From Vibrio pectenicida (lineage in GTDB: Bacteria > Pseudomonadota > Gammaproteobacteria > Enterobacterales > Vibrionaceae), in NCBI GenBank assembly GCA_024347015.1, contig AP024889.1, positions 2,418,001-2,482,000 of the forward strand: a DNA stretch of 64,000 nt. Reading direction: 5' to 3'. A program made the translations under genes and the position numbers. The notes beneath the pieces are model-generated. The model had not been told where the DNA came from and searched no databases. It saw nothing but the letters and a program-made list of their open reading frames with translations. Within the stretch, counting starts at the first letter, position 1. Every line of letters starts with the position of its first letter. Of the stretch, positions 19,629-29,454 are shown in pieces.

Positions 19629-20666
19629 ATGGACACCATTCATACTCTCAGCCAGCTTCTCATCAATAGTGATTGCCAATATCAAGTTTATGACCTTGGT
19701 CGTCGTATTAGCCAGATTGACAATAAAATTTTTTCTAATGTTGAGCAAGGCCTTCAGCCCTATCCTTACCCATTGCAACGCAAAGCTCATCTTGCTATTT
19801 GCTACTGGAATGAAAGCAAACAGCCTTGGATTTGGTTCTTAAAGTTTGAGCTAGATGAACGAGGGCTATTAAAGCAAGCTGATGTAGGTAACTTCCTTAA
19901 ATACGTGATCGAAGCTATGGGAACACGTCTTAATAAAGATATTACACCAGAACAACAACAAAAATTGGCAAGTAATCCGTATACGTTTAAGCCTGCTGAA
20001 GACAAAATGGCGGTGTTTCATAGCCAGATTCGAGCCCAACTTTCTCTTCCTTGCAGCCAGTATTACGAGCACGCACAACACTACTTTTCAGGTGGGTTAG
20101 GCTGGGATAAATGGCAAACGATAGGTCTGCAAGGTGTAACTGATATCTGTGCTCGTTTGAGTAAAGAGCAAAACAGTGTCCATTTACGTAAAGCGATAAA
20201 GCAATTACCAAGCGAACCACTTTACGCACTTTTAGGAGCACTTGAGCATACTCATTTACCCGACAAACTCGCAGAGCGGCTGCAAGAATTAACTTTTGAA
20301 AAAATGGATGATGGCAACCCAGATATCTTCCTGATTGGTGCATTAATTAGAGCACTTTCTGGCGCAGAGCATCAGTATTCAAACCCAGTGGTTGAAAGAG
20401 TTTTAGCATCGCCGCGTCTAAGCCATCAAGAAATTCTAATTGGGATTGCAGGACGAAATTGGCATCTACTGACCAATCCAGATCTGGCTGAGAATTTTTT
20501 ACTCAGGTTGGCACAAACTGGCAATCAGTCTCTATTTAACCAATTGTTTTCAGATCTCGTCATGCTACCTGAATTGAGAATGGTGTTACTGCCTCTACTC
20601 CACTCTACACCATCTCAGGAGTTAGCAAAGGCACTCACTCAGCTCCAGCAAGCAACAAAAGGTTAG
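19629..20666 (+). CDS. DUF3549 family protein
   Basis: A 345-residue soluble protein recognised as DUF3549 by its N-terminal block (LGRRISQID, PYPYPLQRKAHLAI) and by position next to yqcC/truC. No catalytic motif stands out; the C-terminal half is helical and repeat-like. Function unknown. The DUF3301 gene begins 3 bases after its stop, so the pair form an operon. Confidence 0.83.
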   Translation: MDTIHTLSQLLINSDCQYQVYDLGRRISQIDNKIFSNVEQGLQPYPYPLQRKAHLAICYWNESKQPWIWFLKFELDERGLLKQADVGNFLKYVIEAMGTRLNKDITPEQQQKLASNPYTFKPAEDKMAVFHSQIRAQLSLPCSQYYEHAQHYFSGGLGWDKWQTIGLQGVTDICARLSKEQNSVHLRKAIKQLPSEPLYALLGALEHTHLPDKLAERLQELTFEKMDDGNPDIFLIGALIRALSGAEHQYSNPVVERVLASPRLSHQEILIGIAGRNWHLLTNPDLAENFLLRLAQTGNQSLFNQLFSDLVMLPELRMVLLPLLHSTPSQELAKALTQLQQATKG

Positions 20667-20669
20667 AGT

Positions 20670-20969
20670 ATGATCGGCGATCTTTTGGCAATTTTAGCCT
20701 TATGCTGTATAGCACTTGTATTTTGGCAACAGAGGCGTCAAGCCGAATTGGCAAAAACCATAGCAACCAATAAGTGCAAACAGCTTGAGTTACAGCTACT
20801 CAGTGTCGCTTTGAAAGGGCATAAAGCCAAAATGCCTGATGGTACTTGGTATTGGCACTCTATTTATCAATTTGAATTTTCTTCTCTTGGCGATGATTGC
20901 TACCAAGGTGAAATCATAATGCGCGGCTTTCAATTGATTAGAGTGCAGCTTCCACCTCACAGGATGTAA
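20670..20969 (+). CDS. DUF3301 family membrane protein
   Basis: A 99-residue protein with one N-terminal membrane helix (~2-20, LLAILALCCIALVFW), then a basic stretch (QQRRQAELAK) and a compact C-terminal domain with WYWHSIYQFEFSS, the DUF3301 signature. Function unknown. Its last 32 bases overlap the 3' end of the GNAT gene on the other strand. Confidence 0.83.
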   Translation: MIGDLLAILALCCIALVFWQQRRQAELAKTIATNKCKQLELQLLSVALKGHKAKMPDGTWYWHSIYQFEFSSLGDDCYQGEIIMRGFQLIRVQLPPHRM

Positions 20970-21435
20970 AAATATATTGGAGACATGCAGGATTAGGGTA
21001 AGCACTATCTTTTAATCGCTTAAAACCGAGTTTCTCTACAATACGAATTGATGGTATATGGTTAGATTCAACTGTTGTGGTCACTTGATGTAAATTGAGA
21101 TCATGTAAGGCTTTAGGTAAAAAGGCTTTTAAAACCTCACTACCTATTCCTTGGCCCCAATAAGCTTTATCAAATAGGAAACCCAGTTCAGGCCTCTCAT
21201 CTAAATGATAAATACATACATGACCAATGTAATCACGCGAATGGTTATCTAGCACAGCTAAGGCATATATATTAGGATCATGAAGAATACGTAGGAAAAG
21301 TGGCTTCGCTGAAGATACTGTATGATAATCATCCATTTGCATCCGATTCATGGTGCAATAATTCAACATTAAGAATTCGGACTGTAATGATTCATTGTAG
21401 GGAACAAGCAAAGTTCGGTGAGTTGCAATAATCAT
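20938..21435 (-). CDS. GNAT N-acetyltransferase, RimJ/RimL-like
   Basis: The start at 21435 (MIIATHRTLL) is chosen because GGGGGA lies just upstream; it gives 165 residues. The acetyl-CoA-binding segment is YWGQGIGSEVLKAF, with the strand-helix pattern typical of RimJ/RimL-type acetyltransferases that modify protein N-termini or small molecules. The substrate cannot be told from sequence. The gene converges on the DUF3301 gene and overlaps its 3' end by 32 bases. Confidence 0.85.
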   Translation of the reverse strand: MIIATHRTLLVPYNESLQSEFLMLNYCTMNRMQMDDYHTVSSAKPLFLRILHDPNIYALAVLDNHSRDYIGHVCIYHLDERPELGFLFDKAYWGQGIGSEVLKAFLPKALHDLNLHQVTTTVESNHIPSIRIVEKLGFKRLKDSAYPNPACLQYIFTSCEVEAAL

Positions 21436-21959
21436 AGCTTCCCCCTTTTTTGACAGAGTACCCCCCACATACAGGGGGCACTTTTATTTCTCAGTAGAAA
21501 AATCTGAGGGTAATACCAACTAAATTATTTATTGTTATAAACTTTTATTTTTGACGCTGTTAGCTTTAATTATATTTAAGTTAAATGAAACCTTGGTACT
21601 TGCGCACCTAGAGCTTCACATACTTAATTTCAGCCTAGCCACTAGGCAGTATTTATTACCCAGATGTAATTTATTTTTTACTTTTAAGTATCAGTACCCT
21701 AGCGACAGATATACTTTATCGTAAACCGTAATCTAAACAATGTAAAAAAAGACCTTTATATTAATACTGCTTTTATCATAAAAAAAATAATTCTTATAAT
21801 ACAAATAGATACGCTAAAATTAAGTTTATACTAATGATAAAACTAAATTTTATCTCACAAGGACTATAAGAGATCTCTCACACGCTAAACCAGTATCTTC
21901 TATTCGCGTTCATCTATAAGAATCAGTATTATTACAACTAATCAAATTAAGGAGGTCAT
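21436..21959. other. Long AT-rich intergenic region upstream of the 95-residue gene
   Basis: 524 bases without a convincing gene. Contents: a CCCCC/GGGGG hairpin at 21461-21478 just upstream of the GNAT gene; a small dyad GCCTAG-CCA-CTAGGC at 21633-21647; a very AT-rich tract (21720-21860); a palindrome AGAGATCTCT at 21869-21878; and a perfect AAGGAGG ribosome binding site at 21951-21957. It may hold a long 5' leader for the downstream gene, but I cannot assign a transcript. Confidence 0.45.
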
Positions 21960-22247
21960 ATGCTTACTCAGGATGTCAGTAACGAGCTAGAAAGAGTCTT
22001 ACAGCAGCTAAGCTTTGAGGGTAAAGAGCTGACCGTTGCACTCGTGAAATCGCGCTTAAATACAGCCGTTCCCATACCTGCATTAATCACAGTAATTAAA
22101 AGCTGGAGGCATTCTAACCTTATTCCTAAAGTTGAAGTGACCACTAAAAATCATAGCGATAGAGAAAAGGTAGCGCAGCTAGAGAAACAAGTTACAGACT
22201 TAACGCAAAGATTAGAAAAGTTAGAGCAGAAGTTGAGTAATACTTAG
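21960..22247 (+). CDS. Small KfrA-N-like putative DNA-binding protein with coiled coil
   Basis: A 95-residue protein with a near-ideal ribosome binding site (AAGGAGG, 2 bases before ATG). Residues ~8-50 follow the pattern of the KfrA N-terminal helix-turn-helix: an EG turn, then TVALVKSRLN, a second helix, and a closing KSWR. Residues ~62-94 form a heptad-patterned coiled coil (VAQLEKQVTDLTQRLEKLEQKL). KfrA itself is a plasmid-encoded DNA-binding protein with a far longer coiled coil. I infer a compact dimeric DNA-binding protein; no exact family name can be given. Monocistronic, convergent with sucD. Confidence 0.7.
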   Translation: MLTQDVSNELERVLQQLSFEGKELTVALVKSRLNTAVPIPALITVIKSWRHSNLIPKVEVTTKNHSDREKVAQLEKQVTDLTQRLEKLEQKLSNT

Positions 22248-22297
22248 TATTGCTATCAGAATATATGTCCTAAATGGACATGTATAAGTTTTAAGAA

Positions 22298-22324
22298 AAA
22301 AGCTTGGCAATATGCCAAGCTTTT
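22298..22324. terminator. Bidirectional terminator, 95-residue gene / sucD
   Basis: A 12-bp perfect stem (AAAAGCTTGGCA with TGCCAAGCTTTT) and a 3-base loop, with A/T runs on both sides. It ends both the 95-residue gene and the sdh-suc operon. A second, smaller hairpin (ATGTCC/GGACAT, 22265-22281) lies just before it. Confidence 0.88.
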
Positions 22325-22344
22325 CCGTTATTTAATGGGTAGGA

Positions 22345-23217
22345 TTACCAACCCGTAACTTCACGTAGACCTTGACCGATATCGGCTAGTGATTTTACAG
22401 TTTTAACACCAGCAGCTTCTAGTGCAGCAAACTTATCTTCTGCTGTACCTTTACCACCAGAGATGATCGCACCAGCATGACCCATACGCTTCCCAGGAGG
22501 AGCAGTAACACCAGCAATATAAGAAACAACAGGCTTAGTGACGTTTTCTTTAATAAACGCAGCTGCTTCTTCTTCCGCTGTACCACCGATCTCACCAATC
22601 ATAACAATGGCTTCAGTTTCTGGGTCTTCTTGGAATAACTTAAGGATATCAATAAAGTTTGAACCTGGAATTGGGTCACCACCAATACCAACACATGTTG
22701 ACTGACCAAAGCCTTCATCTGTGGTTTGTTTAACCGCTTCGTACGTTAAAGTACCAGAACGAGAAACTATACCTACTTTACCCTTCTTATGAATGTGACC
22801 AGGCATAATACCAATCTTACACTCATCAGGAGTAATAAGACCTGGGCAGTTAGGTCCAATCATACGAACGCCTGTTTCTTCTAACTTCACTTTTACGTCA
22901 ATCATATCCGTTGTAGGGATACCTTCGGTAATGGTGACAATTAGTTCAATACCAGCATCAATTGCTTCTAGAATCGCATCTTTACAGAAAGGTGCAGGAA
23001 CGTAAATAACGGTTGCTGTTGCACCAGTCGCTTCTACTGCTTCACGCACTGTATTAAATACAGGAAGATCAAGGTGAGTTTGACCACCTTTACCAGGAGA
23101 AACACCGCCAACCATTTGCGTACCGTATGCGATAGCTTGCTCTGAGTGGAATGTACCTTGACCGCCAGTGAAACCCTGACAGATTACTTTAGTGTCTTTG
23201 TTAATTAATACAGACAT
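22345..23217 (-). CDS. sucD: Succinyl-CoA synthetase alpha subunit
   Basis: SucD with SucC converts succinyl-CoA to succinate with formation of ATP. The 290-residue product has the CoA-binding N-terminal Rossmann domain ([14 protein letters not shown]) and the phosphorylated His247 in [12 protein letters not shown]. Last gene of the sdhCDAB-sucABCD run. Its start shares one base with the sucC stop. Confidence 0.98.
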   Translation of the reverse strand: MSVLINKDTKVICQGFTGGQGTFHSEQAIAYGTQMVGGVSPGKGGQTHLDLPVFNTVREAVEATGATATVIYVPAPFCKDAILEAIDAGIELIVTITEGIPTTDMIDVKVKLEETGVRMIGPNCPGLITPDECKIGIMPGHIHKKGKVGIVSRSGTLTYEAVKQTTDEGFGQSTCVGIGGDPIPGSNFIDILKLFQEDPETEAIVMIGEIGGTAEEEAAAFIKENVTKPVVSYIAGVTAPPGKRMGHAGAIISGGKGTAEDKFAALEAAGVKTVKSLADIGQGLREVTGW

Positions 23218-24383
23218 TATTTAGCCTCCGCAGCAGCAACAACTTTCTGAGCAGCATCTGTGAGAGACTCAGCTGCAATGATATCAACATCAGAATTCGC
23301 AAGAACTTTACGACCTAGATCTGCGTTAGTACCTTCTAAACGAACAACAACAGGTACACTTACACCGACCTCTTTCACTGCACCGATAATACCTTCTGCA
23401 ATCATGTCACAACGAACAATACCGCCGAAAATGTTAACAAGAACAGCTTTCACATTGTCATCAGACAAAATGATTTTAAATGCTTCTGCAACACGTTCTT
23501 TAGTTGCGCCACCACCAACATCTAGGAAGTTAGCTGGCTTGCCACCGTGCAGATTTACAATATCCATCGTGCCCATCGCAAGGCCTGCACCGTTAACCAT
23601 ACAGCCAACGTTGCCATCTAGTGCTACGTAGTTCAGTTCCCACTGAGCTGCGTGTGCTTCACGCTCATCTTCCTGTGAAGGATCATGCATTTCACGAAGC
23701 TTTGGCTGACGATACATTGCGTTTGAGTCAATGTTGATCTTGCCGTCAAGACAAAGAAGATTGCCTTCACCAGTAATGACAAGCGGGTTGATTTCTAATA
23801 GAGCTAGATCGTACTGAGAGAACATTTCACCAAGACCCATAAAAATCTTAACGAACTGTTTGATTTGATCACCAACTAGACCTAGTTTAAATGCAAGCTC
23901 ACGACCTTGGTATGCTTGTGGACCAACAAGAGGGTCGATCGCTGATTGATGAATCAACTCTGGAGTTTCTTCAGCTATCTTCTCAATATCCACACCACCT
24001 TCAGTTGAAGCCATAAATACAATTTTTCGAGTTGCACGGTCAACAACAGCACCTAGATAAAGTTCGTTAGCAATGTTAGATGCTTCTTCAACAAGAATTT
24101 TAGTGACTGGCTGACCATTAGCGTCTGTTTGGTAAGTCACTAGGTTTTTACCTAGCCACTTTTGTGCAAACTCTTTAACGCCTTCTTTAGTGTCATGTAG
24201 CTCAACGCCGCCCGCTTTACCGCGGCCACCAGCGTGAACCTGACATTTAACGACTTTCTTTTCTGTTGAGATACGACCGGCAGCATCAAATGCTTCTTGA
24301 GGTGTATCACAGGCGAAGCCTTCTGGTACAGGCAAACCGAATTCTGCGAACAGCTGTTTGGCTTGATATTCATGCAAATTCAT
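23217..24383 (-). CDS. sucC: Succinyl-CoA synthetase beta subunit
   Basis: A 388-residue ATP-grasp subunit that supplies the nucleotide site. Features: [12 protein letters not shown] start, ATP-grasp segments ([15 protein letters not shown]), the metal-binding LEINPLV, and the C-terminal flavodoxin-like domain with [10 protein letters not shown]. Separated from sucB by 189 bases, which contain a strong hairpin. Confidence 0.98.
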   Translation of the reverse strand: MNLHEYQAKQLFAEFGLPVPEGFACDTPQEAFDAAGRISTEKKVVKCQVHAGGRGKAGGVELHDTKEGVKEFAQKWLGKNLVTYQTDANGQPVTKILVEEASNIANELYLGAVVDRATRKIVFMASTEGGVDIEKIAEETPELIHQSAIDPLVGPQAYQGRELAFKLGLVGDQIKQFVKIFMGLGEMFSQYDLALLEINPLVITGEGNLLCLDGKINIDSNAMYRQPKLREMHDPSQEDEREAHAAQWELNYVALDGNVGCMVNGAGLAMGTMDIVNLHGGKPANFLDVGGGATKERVAEAFKIILSDDNVKAVLVNIFGGIVRCDMIAEGIIGAVKEVGVSVPVVVRLEGTNADLGRKVLANSDVDIIAAESLTDAAQKVVAAAEAK

Positions 24384-24503
24384 TTTGTTATTCCGCTTAT
24401 TTTCCCTTGAGGGGTTATTATGTCCATGACGTCTTAATCTGATGAATAAAACGTCTGTAGGGTCTTCTCAAGTAAATCGCTAATTATTGTAGCGCTTCAA
24501 ATG

Positions 24504-24532
24504 AAGGCGGAACCTTGAGTATGTTCCGCCTT
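24504..24532 (-). other. Intercistronic hairpin between sucB and sucC
   Basis: A perfect 10-bp stem (AAGGCGGAAC with GTTCCGCCTT) and a 9-base loop in the 189-base sucB-sucC gap. No T-run follows on the coding strand, so it is more likely an mRNA processing or stability element than a terminator. Confidence 0.6.
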
Positions 24533-24572
24533 AAACACTATTGTCACCTGATTAATCAGGCGCAAAAGTCAA

Positions 24573-25781
24573 TCACACGTCAAGAAGTAGACGTGTGGGA
24601 TCTTCCAAGAGCTCTTTGATTGTCACCAAGAAACCAACAGACTCACGGCCATCTATCAAACGATGATCGTAAGAAAGTGCTAGGTACATCATAGGCAGGA
24701 TTTCTACTTTTCCATTCACAGCCATTGGGCGGTCTTGGATTTTGTGCATGCCCAATATCGCAGATTGAGGTGGATTGATAATAGGTGTAGACATTAATGA
24801 ACCAAACACACCACCGTTAGTAATGGTAAAGTTGCCACCGATTAAATCATCAACAGTCAGTTTACCATCGCGACCTTTGATAGCGAGATCTTTGATGCCT
24901 TTTTCAATATCAGAAAAACCTAATGTGTCGCAATCTTTTAGAACTGGAGTAACCAAACCTCGGGGAGTAGATACTGCCATACTGATATCAAAATAGTTGT
25001 GGTAAACAATATCTTCACCATCAATTGACGCGTTAACTTCAGGATACCGCTTTAGAGCCTCAGTCACAGCTTTTACATAGAAAGACATAAAGCCAAGACG
25101 AATACCATGACGCTCTTCAAATTGGTCTTTGTATTGCTTACGAAGGTCCATAATCGGCTTCATATTCACTTCGTTAAAAGTGGTCAGCATAGCTGTGCTG
25201 TTTTTCGCTTCCAGCAGACGATTTGCAACCGTCTTACGCAAACGCGTCATTGGTACACGCTTTTGGCTACGAGCGGCTGCAGGTGCTTCAACTGGAGATG
25301 TTGAACCCGATTTAGGTGCCGACTTAGCGTTAGCAATGTGGGCTTCTATATCTTCACGGGTAATACGCCCGCCAACACCTGTACCTTTGACTTGGCTTGC
25401 TTCTAAGCTATGTTCTGCAAGTAAACGACGTACTGCTGGACTAAGGGCGTCATTGCTTTCCTCAGTAAGAGAAGCTGTATGACGTTTATCTGGGGATGAT
25501 TCTGCTTCCTCAGCCTTGTCTTGTGTAGGTTCGCCAGCAACTGCACCAGGGTTAAGCTTAGCTATTAGTTGCTTAGAAAGTACTGTCGCACCTTCTTCTT
25601 CTATTATCGCTTCTAGAACACCAGCTTCAGGAGCAGGCACTTCCAAAACAACTTTGTCCGTTTCGATATCAACCAGTATCTCATCACGCTCTATCGCATC
25701 GCCTGGTTTCTTGTGCCATGTTGCTACTGTCGCATCTGCAACAGATTCAGGTAAATCTGGAACCAGAATTTCAATTGTCAT
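24573..25781 (-). CDS. sucB: Dihydrolipoamide succinyltransferase (E2 of 2-oxoglutarate dehydrogenase)
   Basis: The 402-residue E2 core of the 2-oxoglutarate dehydrogenase complex. Order: lipoyl domain with the lipoylated Lys43 ([10 protein letters not shown]), an Ala/Glu/Ser linker, the E3-binding domain ([11 protein letters not shown], ~114-150), a second linker, and the catalytic domain ending in His373/Asp377 of DHRLIDGR. Start [14 protein letters not shown] is canonical. 28 bases downstream of sucA. Confidence 0.98.
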   Translation of the reverse strand: MTIEILVPDLPESVADATVATWHKKPGDAIERDEILVDIETDKVVLEVPAPEAGVLEAIIEEEGATVLSKQLIAKLNPGAVAGEPTQDKAEEAESSPDKRHTASLTEESNDALSPAVRRLLAEHSLEASQVKGTGVGGRITREDIEAHIANAKSAPKSGSTSPVEAPAAARSQKRVPMTRLRKTVANRLLEAKNSTAMLTTFNEVNMKPIMDLRKQYKDQFEERHGIRLGFMSFYVKAVTEALKRYPEVNASIDGEDIVYHNYFDISMAVSTPRGLVTPVLKDCDTLGFSDIEKGIKDLAIKGRDGKLTVDDLIGGNFTITNGGVFGSLMSTPIINPPQSAILGMHKIQDRPMAVNGKVEILPMMYLALSYDHRLIDGRESVGFLVTIKELLEDPTRLLLDV

Positions 25782-25809
25782 ATCTGTTTCTTCCTTTCAC
25801 TTCTAGTTC

Positions 25810-28635
25810 TTAGTTCGAAGTTGTTGTATTGACGGTAAGCGCAGCTTCAACAAGCGCTTTCTGTTGTTTTAAATGCACTGACATATAACCCACTGCTGGT
25901 GAAGCAGATGCCGGTCGGCCAGCGTACTTAAGGTCTGCTCCAGCAGGAATAGCAAGACGGAAGTTATGTTGACTACTATACCAAGCGCCCTGATTTTGAG
26001 GCTCTTCCTGGCACCAAACATAATCTTCCACGTTGGTATAATGCTCAATAGCTGCCTTAACCTCTTTTATTGGGAAAGGATAAAGCTGTTCAATACGCAC
26101 AATAGCAACATCTTCCTGCTCATTACTGCGACGCTGTTCGAGTAAATCGAAGTAAACCTTGCCTGAACAGAATACAACTCGCTTCACGTTATTAGGCTCT
26201 AGTTTGTCTATCTCAGCAATTGCTGGCTGGAATGTCCCTTCTGCCAACTCATCTAAAGTTGATGTACACAGTGGGTGCCTAAGTAGCGATTTTGGCGACA
26301 TGACAATAAGAGGCCTGCGCATAGGCCTTACAACTTGACGCCTAATCATGTGATATACCTGAGCAGGCGTTGATGGCACAACAACTTGCATGTTTTGTTC
26401 AGCACACAATTGCAGGTAACGCTCAAGGCGAGCTGACGAATGCTCTGGACCTTGTCCTTCGTAACCATGAGGAAGCAACATGGTTAAGCCACATAAACGT
26501 GCCCACTTTTGCTCTCCCGAAGAAATGAACTGATCAATAACCACTTGAGCACCGTTTGCAAAATCACCAAACTGAGCCTCCCAAATAGTCAAACCACTTG
26601 GTTCTGCCGTGGCGTAGCCATATTCAAACGCTAGGACGGCTTCTTCAGACAATACGGAATCGTAGACTTCAAAAGGCCCTTGCTTATCATGAATATTAGC
26701 CAATGGAATAAAGGTGCTGGCATCAGTCTGGTTATGAAGCACCGAGTGGCGGTGGAAGAAAGTACCACGCCCGGAATCCTGACCAGAAATACGAATTCGT
26801 TTTCCATCATCGACCAAGGTCGCATAAGCCAAGGTTTCCGCCATACCCCAGTCAAATGCTTTTTCACCACTCATCATTGCCATACGATCGTTATAAAGCT
26901 TGTTAACTCGGCTTTGAAGTCTATGGCTTTCAGGGTAGTGGCAAATCCGATGCCCTAACTCAATAAGGCGCTCTTTGCTGTAAGTATTTTCCCACGCAAC
27001 ATCCCAATCATGGCCAATATACGGTTCCCAGTCGACTGAATGCAACGCCATCGGACGCCACTCTTTGACAACCACTTCACCACGATCTAATGCATCGCGA
27101 TATTCATTGACCAATTGTGTTGCTGTATCAATGCCAAACTCTCCACGTTCTATCAACACATCAGCATAGAGTTTACGTGGCGTAGGGTGTTTTTTAATCT
27201 TCTGATACATTAACGGCTGAGTCGCATTCGGCTCATCCGCCTCATTGTGACCGTGCCGGCGGTAACATACCAAGTCAATCACAACATCGCTCTTAAACTC
27301 ATTACGGTAGTCCAAAGCAATACGTGTAACGAATGCAACCGCTTCTGGATCATCGGCATTAACATGGAAAATCGGTGCTTGGACCATTTTCGCAATATCC
27401 GTACAATACATGGTTGAGCGAGTATCATTTGGATTAGATGTAGTGAAACCAACTTGGTTATTCACCACAATGCGAACTGTGCCCCCAACGCGAAAACCAC
27501 GCGACTGAGACATATTGAATGTTTCTGCCACCACTCCTTGACCCGCAATCGCTGAGTCCCCATGAATTGTAATCGGAAGTACCGTACTACCATCAGTATC
27601 ACCAAGCCTATCCTGACGAGCACGAACAGAACCAATAACAACTGGGTTAACAATTTCAAGGTGAGAAGGGTTAAATGCTAGCACTAAGTGCACATCACTG
27701 CCTGGGGTTGAAAAATCAGCAGAAAAACCTTGGTGGTATTTAACATCACCAGTACCCCAAGTTTCGTCATGTTTACCAGCAAATTCGTCAAACAAATCTT
27801 GTGGCTTTTTACCGAGAACATTTACTAGCATGTTCAATCGGCCACGGTGCGCCATACCAATAACAATCTCACGCATGCTATTTTTACCTGCATGCCTAAT
27901 GAGTTCTTTCATCATTGGAATAAGAGCATCGCCACCTTCAAGGGAGAAACGTTTGGCTCCAGGGAATTTAGCGCCTAAGTAACGCTCCAAACCTTCTGCT
28001 GCCGTCAATTCTTCCAAAAACTCTTGCTTCTCTTGTTTTGAGAAAGAAGGTTGACCAACTACTGATTCGAGTCGCTGTTGAATCCAGCGCTTTTGTTCAG
28101 TGTTTGTCATGTGCATATACTCTGCACCTATGGAACCACAATAGATTTTATTCAGCGCCGAGTGAATATCTTTTAGCAACATGGTCTCTTGACCTATTGC
28201 GAAAGAACCGACATTGAATGACTCTTCAAAGTCATCTTCAGTAAGGTTGTGGTATGTAGGGTCTAGCTCTACCACCGCAGGGCGTTGCCATAAACCGAGT
28301 GGGTCAAGCTCTGCTGCTTCATGACCGCGAAAGCGGTATGCGTTGATAAGCTGAAGAACTTTTACTTGTTTTGCGTCGACATCTGGGTCACTAACTTGGA
28401 CATTGTAATGCTTTGTTTCTTGAGCGAGACGCCGGAAGTAGTCACGAACACGCGAGTGAGGTTGTTCTTTAACCTCTTCAGATGGCTTAGGCAAGCCATC
28501 AAATACGCGCGTCCACTCCTCACTTACCAAATCGGGATCACTTAGATACAGTTCGTAGAGGTCTTCTACATAAGTTGCATTGGCGCCAGCCAAGTGTGAA
28601 GACTCGAGCCACGCCTTCATCACGCCGTTGTGCAT
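25810..28635 (-). CDS. sucA: 2-oxoglutarate dehydrogenase E1 component
   Basis: Thiamine-diphosphate E1 of the 2-oxoglutarate dehydrogenase complex, 941 residues, the usual length. The N-terminal E2-binding segment (MHNGVMKAWLESSHLAG), the ThDP domain (AHRGRLNMLVNVLGK; GDSAIAGQGVVAETFNMS) and the transketolase-like C-terminal domain are all present. AAGGGA 6-8 bases before the ATG supports the start. It lies 94 bases after sdhB, with a hairpin in the gap. Confidence 0.98.
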   Translation of the reverse strand: MHNGVMKAWLESSHLAGANATYVEDLYELYLSDPDLVSEEWTRVFDGLPKPSEEVKEQPHSRVRDYFRRLAQETKHYNVQVSDPDVDAKQVKVLQLINAYRFRGHEAAELDPLGLWQRPAVVELDPTYHNLTEDDFEESFNVGSFAIGQETMLLKDIHSALNKIYCGSIGAEYMHMTNTEQKRWIQQRLESVVGQPSFSKQEKQEFLEELTAAEGLERYLGAKFPGAKRFSLEGGDALIPMMKELIRHAGKNSMREIVIGMAHRGRLNMLVNVLGKKPQDLFDEFAGKHDETWGTGDVKYHQGFSADFSTPGSDVHLVLAFNPSHLEIVNPVVIGSVRARQDRLGDTDGSTVLPITIHGDSAIAGQGVVAETFNMSQSRGFRVGGTVRIVVNNQVGFTTSNPNDTRSTMYCTDIAKMVQAPIFHVNADDPEAVAFVTRIALDYRNEFKSDVVIDLVCYRRHGHNEADEPNATQPLMYQKIKKHPTPRKLYADVLIERGEFGIDTATQLVNEYRDALDRGEVVVKEWRPMALHSVDWEPYIGHDWDVAWENTYSKERLIELGHRICHYPESHRLQSRVNKLYNDRMAMMSGEKAFDWGMAETLAYATLVDDGKRIRISGQDSGRGTFFHRHSVLHNQTDASTFIPLANIHDKQGPFEVYDSVLSEEAVLAFEYGYATAEPSGLTIWEAQFGDFANGAQVVIDQFISSGEQKWARLCGLTMLLPHGYEGQGPEHSSARLERYLQLCAEQNMQVVVPSTPAQVYHMIRRQVVRPMRRPLIVMSPKSLLRHPLCTSTLDELAEGTFQPAIAEIDKLEPNNVKRVVFCSGKVYFDLLEQRRSNEQEDVAIVRIEQLYPFPIKEVKAAIEHYTNVEDYVWCQEEPQNQGAWYSSQHNFRLAIPAGADLKYAGRPASASPAVGYMSVHLKQQKALVEAALTVNTTTSN

Positions 28636-28691
28636 ATTTTCCCTTAACCAGTAGTTTCACGTTTGTTTCGGTCTATGCCGAGCTATAGATA

Positions 28692-28713
28692 GCCAGCTAC
28701 CTAGGTAACTGGC
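28692..28713. other. Intercistronic hairpin between sdhB and sucA
   Basis: GCCAG-C-TACC / GGTA-A-CTGGC around a TA loop: 9 bp with one mismatch. The T-run (AATTTTTG) lies on the + side, so for the operon transcript it is a hairpin only, while an antisense + transcript could be terminated here. Confidence 0.55.
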
Positions 28714-28729
28714 AATTTTTGTTATTAAT

Positions 28730-29440
28730 TTAAACCGAACGATTTACCAGCATGGTCTTGATATGACCAATAGCTTTCGTTGGGTTAAGCCCCTTAGGGC
28801 AAACACTTACACAATTCATGATGCTATGACAACGGAAAACGCTAAAAGCATCGTCAAGATTTGACAAGCGTTCATCGGTTGCTGTATCGCGGCTATCAAT
28901 CAACCAACGATATGCAGCTAACAAACCAGCAGGACCAATGAACTTATCTGGATTCCACCAGAATGATGGACACGACGTTGTACAACACGCACACATGATA
29001 CACTCGTACAATCCATCCAAATGAGCGCGCTCATCCGGAGACTGCAGATTTTCACGCGATGGCGGTAATACATCATCATCAATCAAGAAAGGTTTTACCT
29101 TGGCATAATTGTCATAAAATTGAGTCATGTCGACAATCAAATCACGAACTACCGGTAGCCCCGGTAAAGGACGAATGACAATGGTTTTCCCTGTCAACGC
29201 AGATAATGGCGTGATACAGGCCAAGCCATTCTTACCGTTCATGTTTAGACCATCAGAACCACAAACACCTTCACGGCAAGAGCGTCGAAACGCAATTGTT
29301 GGGTCTTGCTCTTTAAGCAGAATTAAAGCATCCAACACCATCATGTCAGAGCCTTCATCAACTTCAAGAACGTAATCTTTCATGTAAGGCTTTTTGTCTA
29401 CATCTGGATTGTAGCGATACAAAGAGAAGTTCAGTTTCAT
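28730..29440 (-). CDS. sdhB: Succinate dehydrogenase iron-sulfur subunit
   Basis: A 236-residue electron-transfer subunit of complex II. The [2Fe-2S] ligands are Cys55, Cys60, Asp63 and Cys75 (CREGVCGSD, GLACITP), with Asp in place of Cys as in E. coli. The [4Fe-4S] and [3Fe-4S] clusters use CIMCACCTTSCP and the later CHSIMNCVSVCPKGLNP. Follows sdhA by 14 bases. Confidence 0.98.
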   Translation of the reverse strand: MKLNFSLYRYNPDVDKKPYMKDYVLEVDEGSDMMVLDALILLKEQDPTIAFRRSCREGVCGSDGLNMNGKNGLACITPLSALTGKTIVIRPLPGLPVVRDLIVDMTQFYDNYAKVKPFLIDDDVLPPSRENLQSPDERAHLDGLYECIMCACCTTSCPSFWWNPDKFIGPAGLLAAYRWLIDSRDTATDERLSNLDDAFSVFRCHSIMNCVSVCPKGLNPTKAIGHIKTMLVNRSV

Positions 29441-29454
29441 AATTCCATCCTCCC

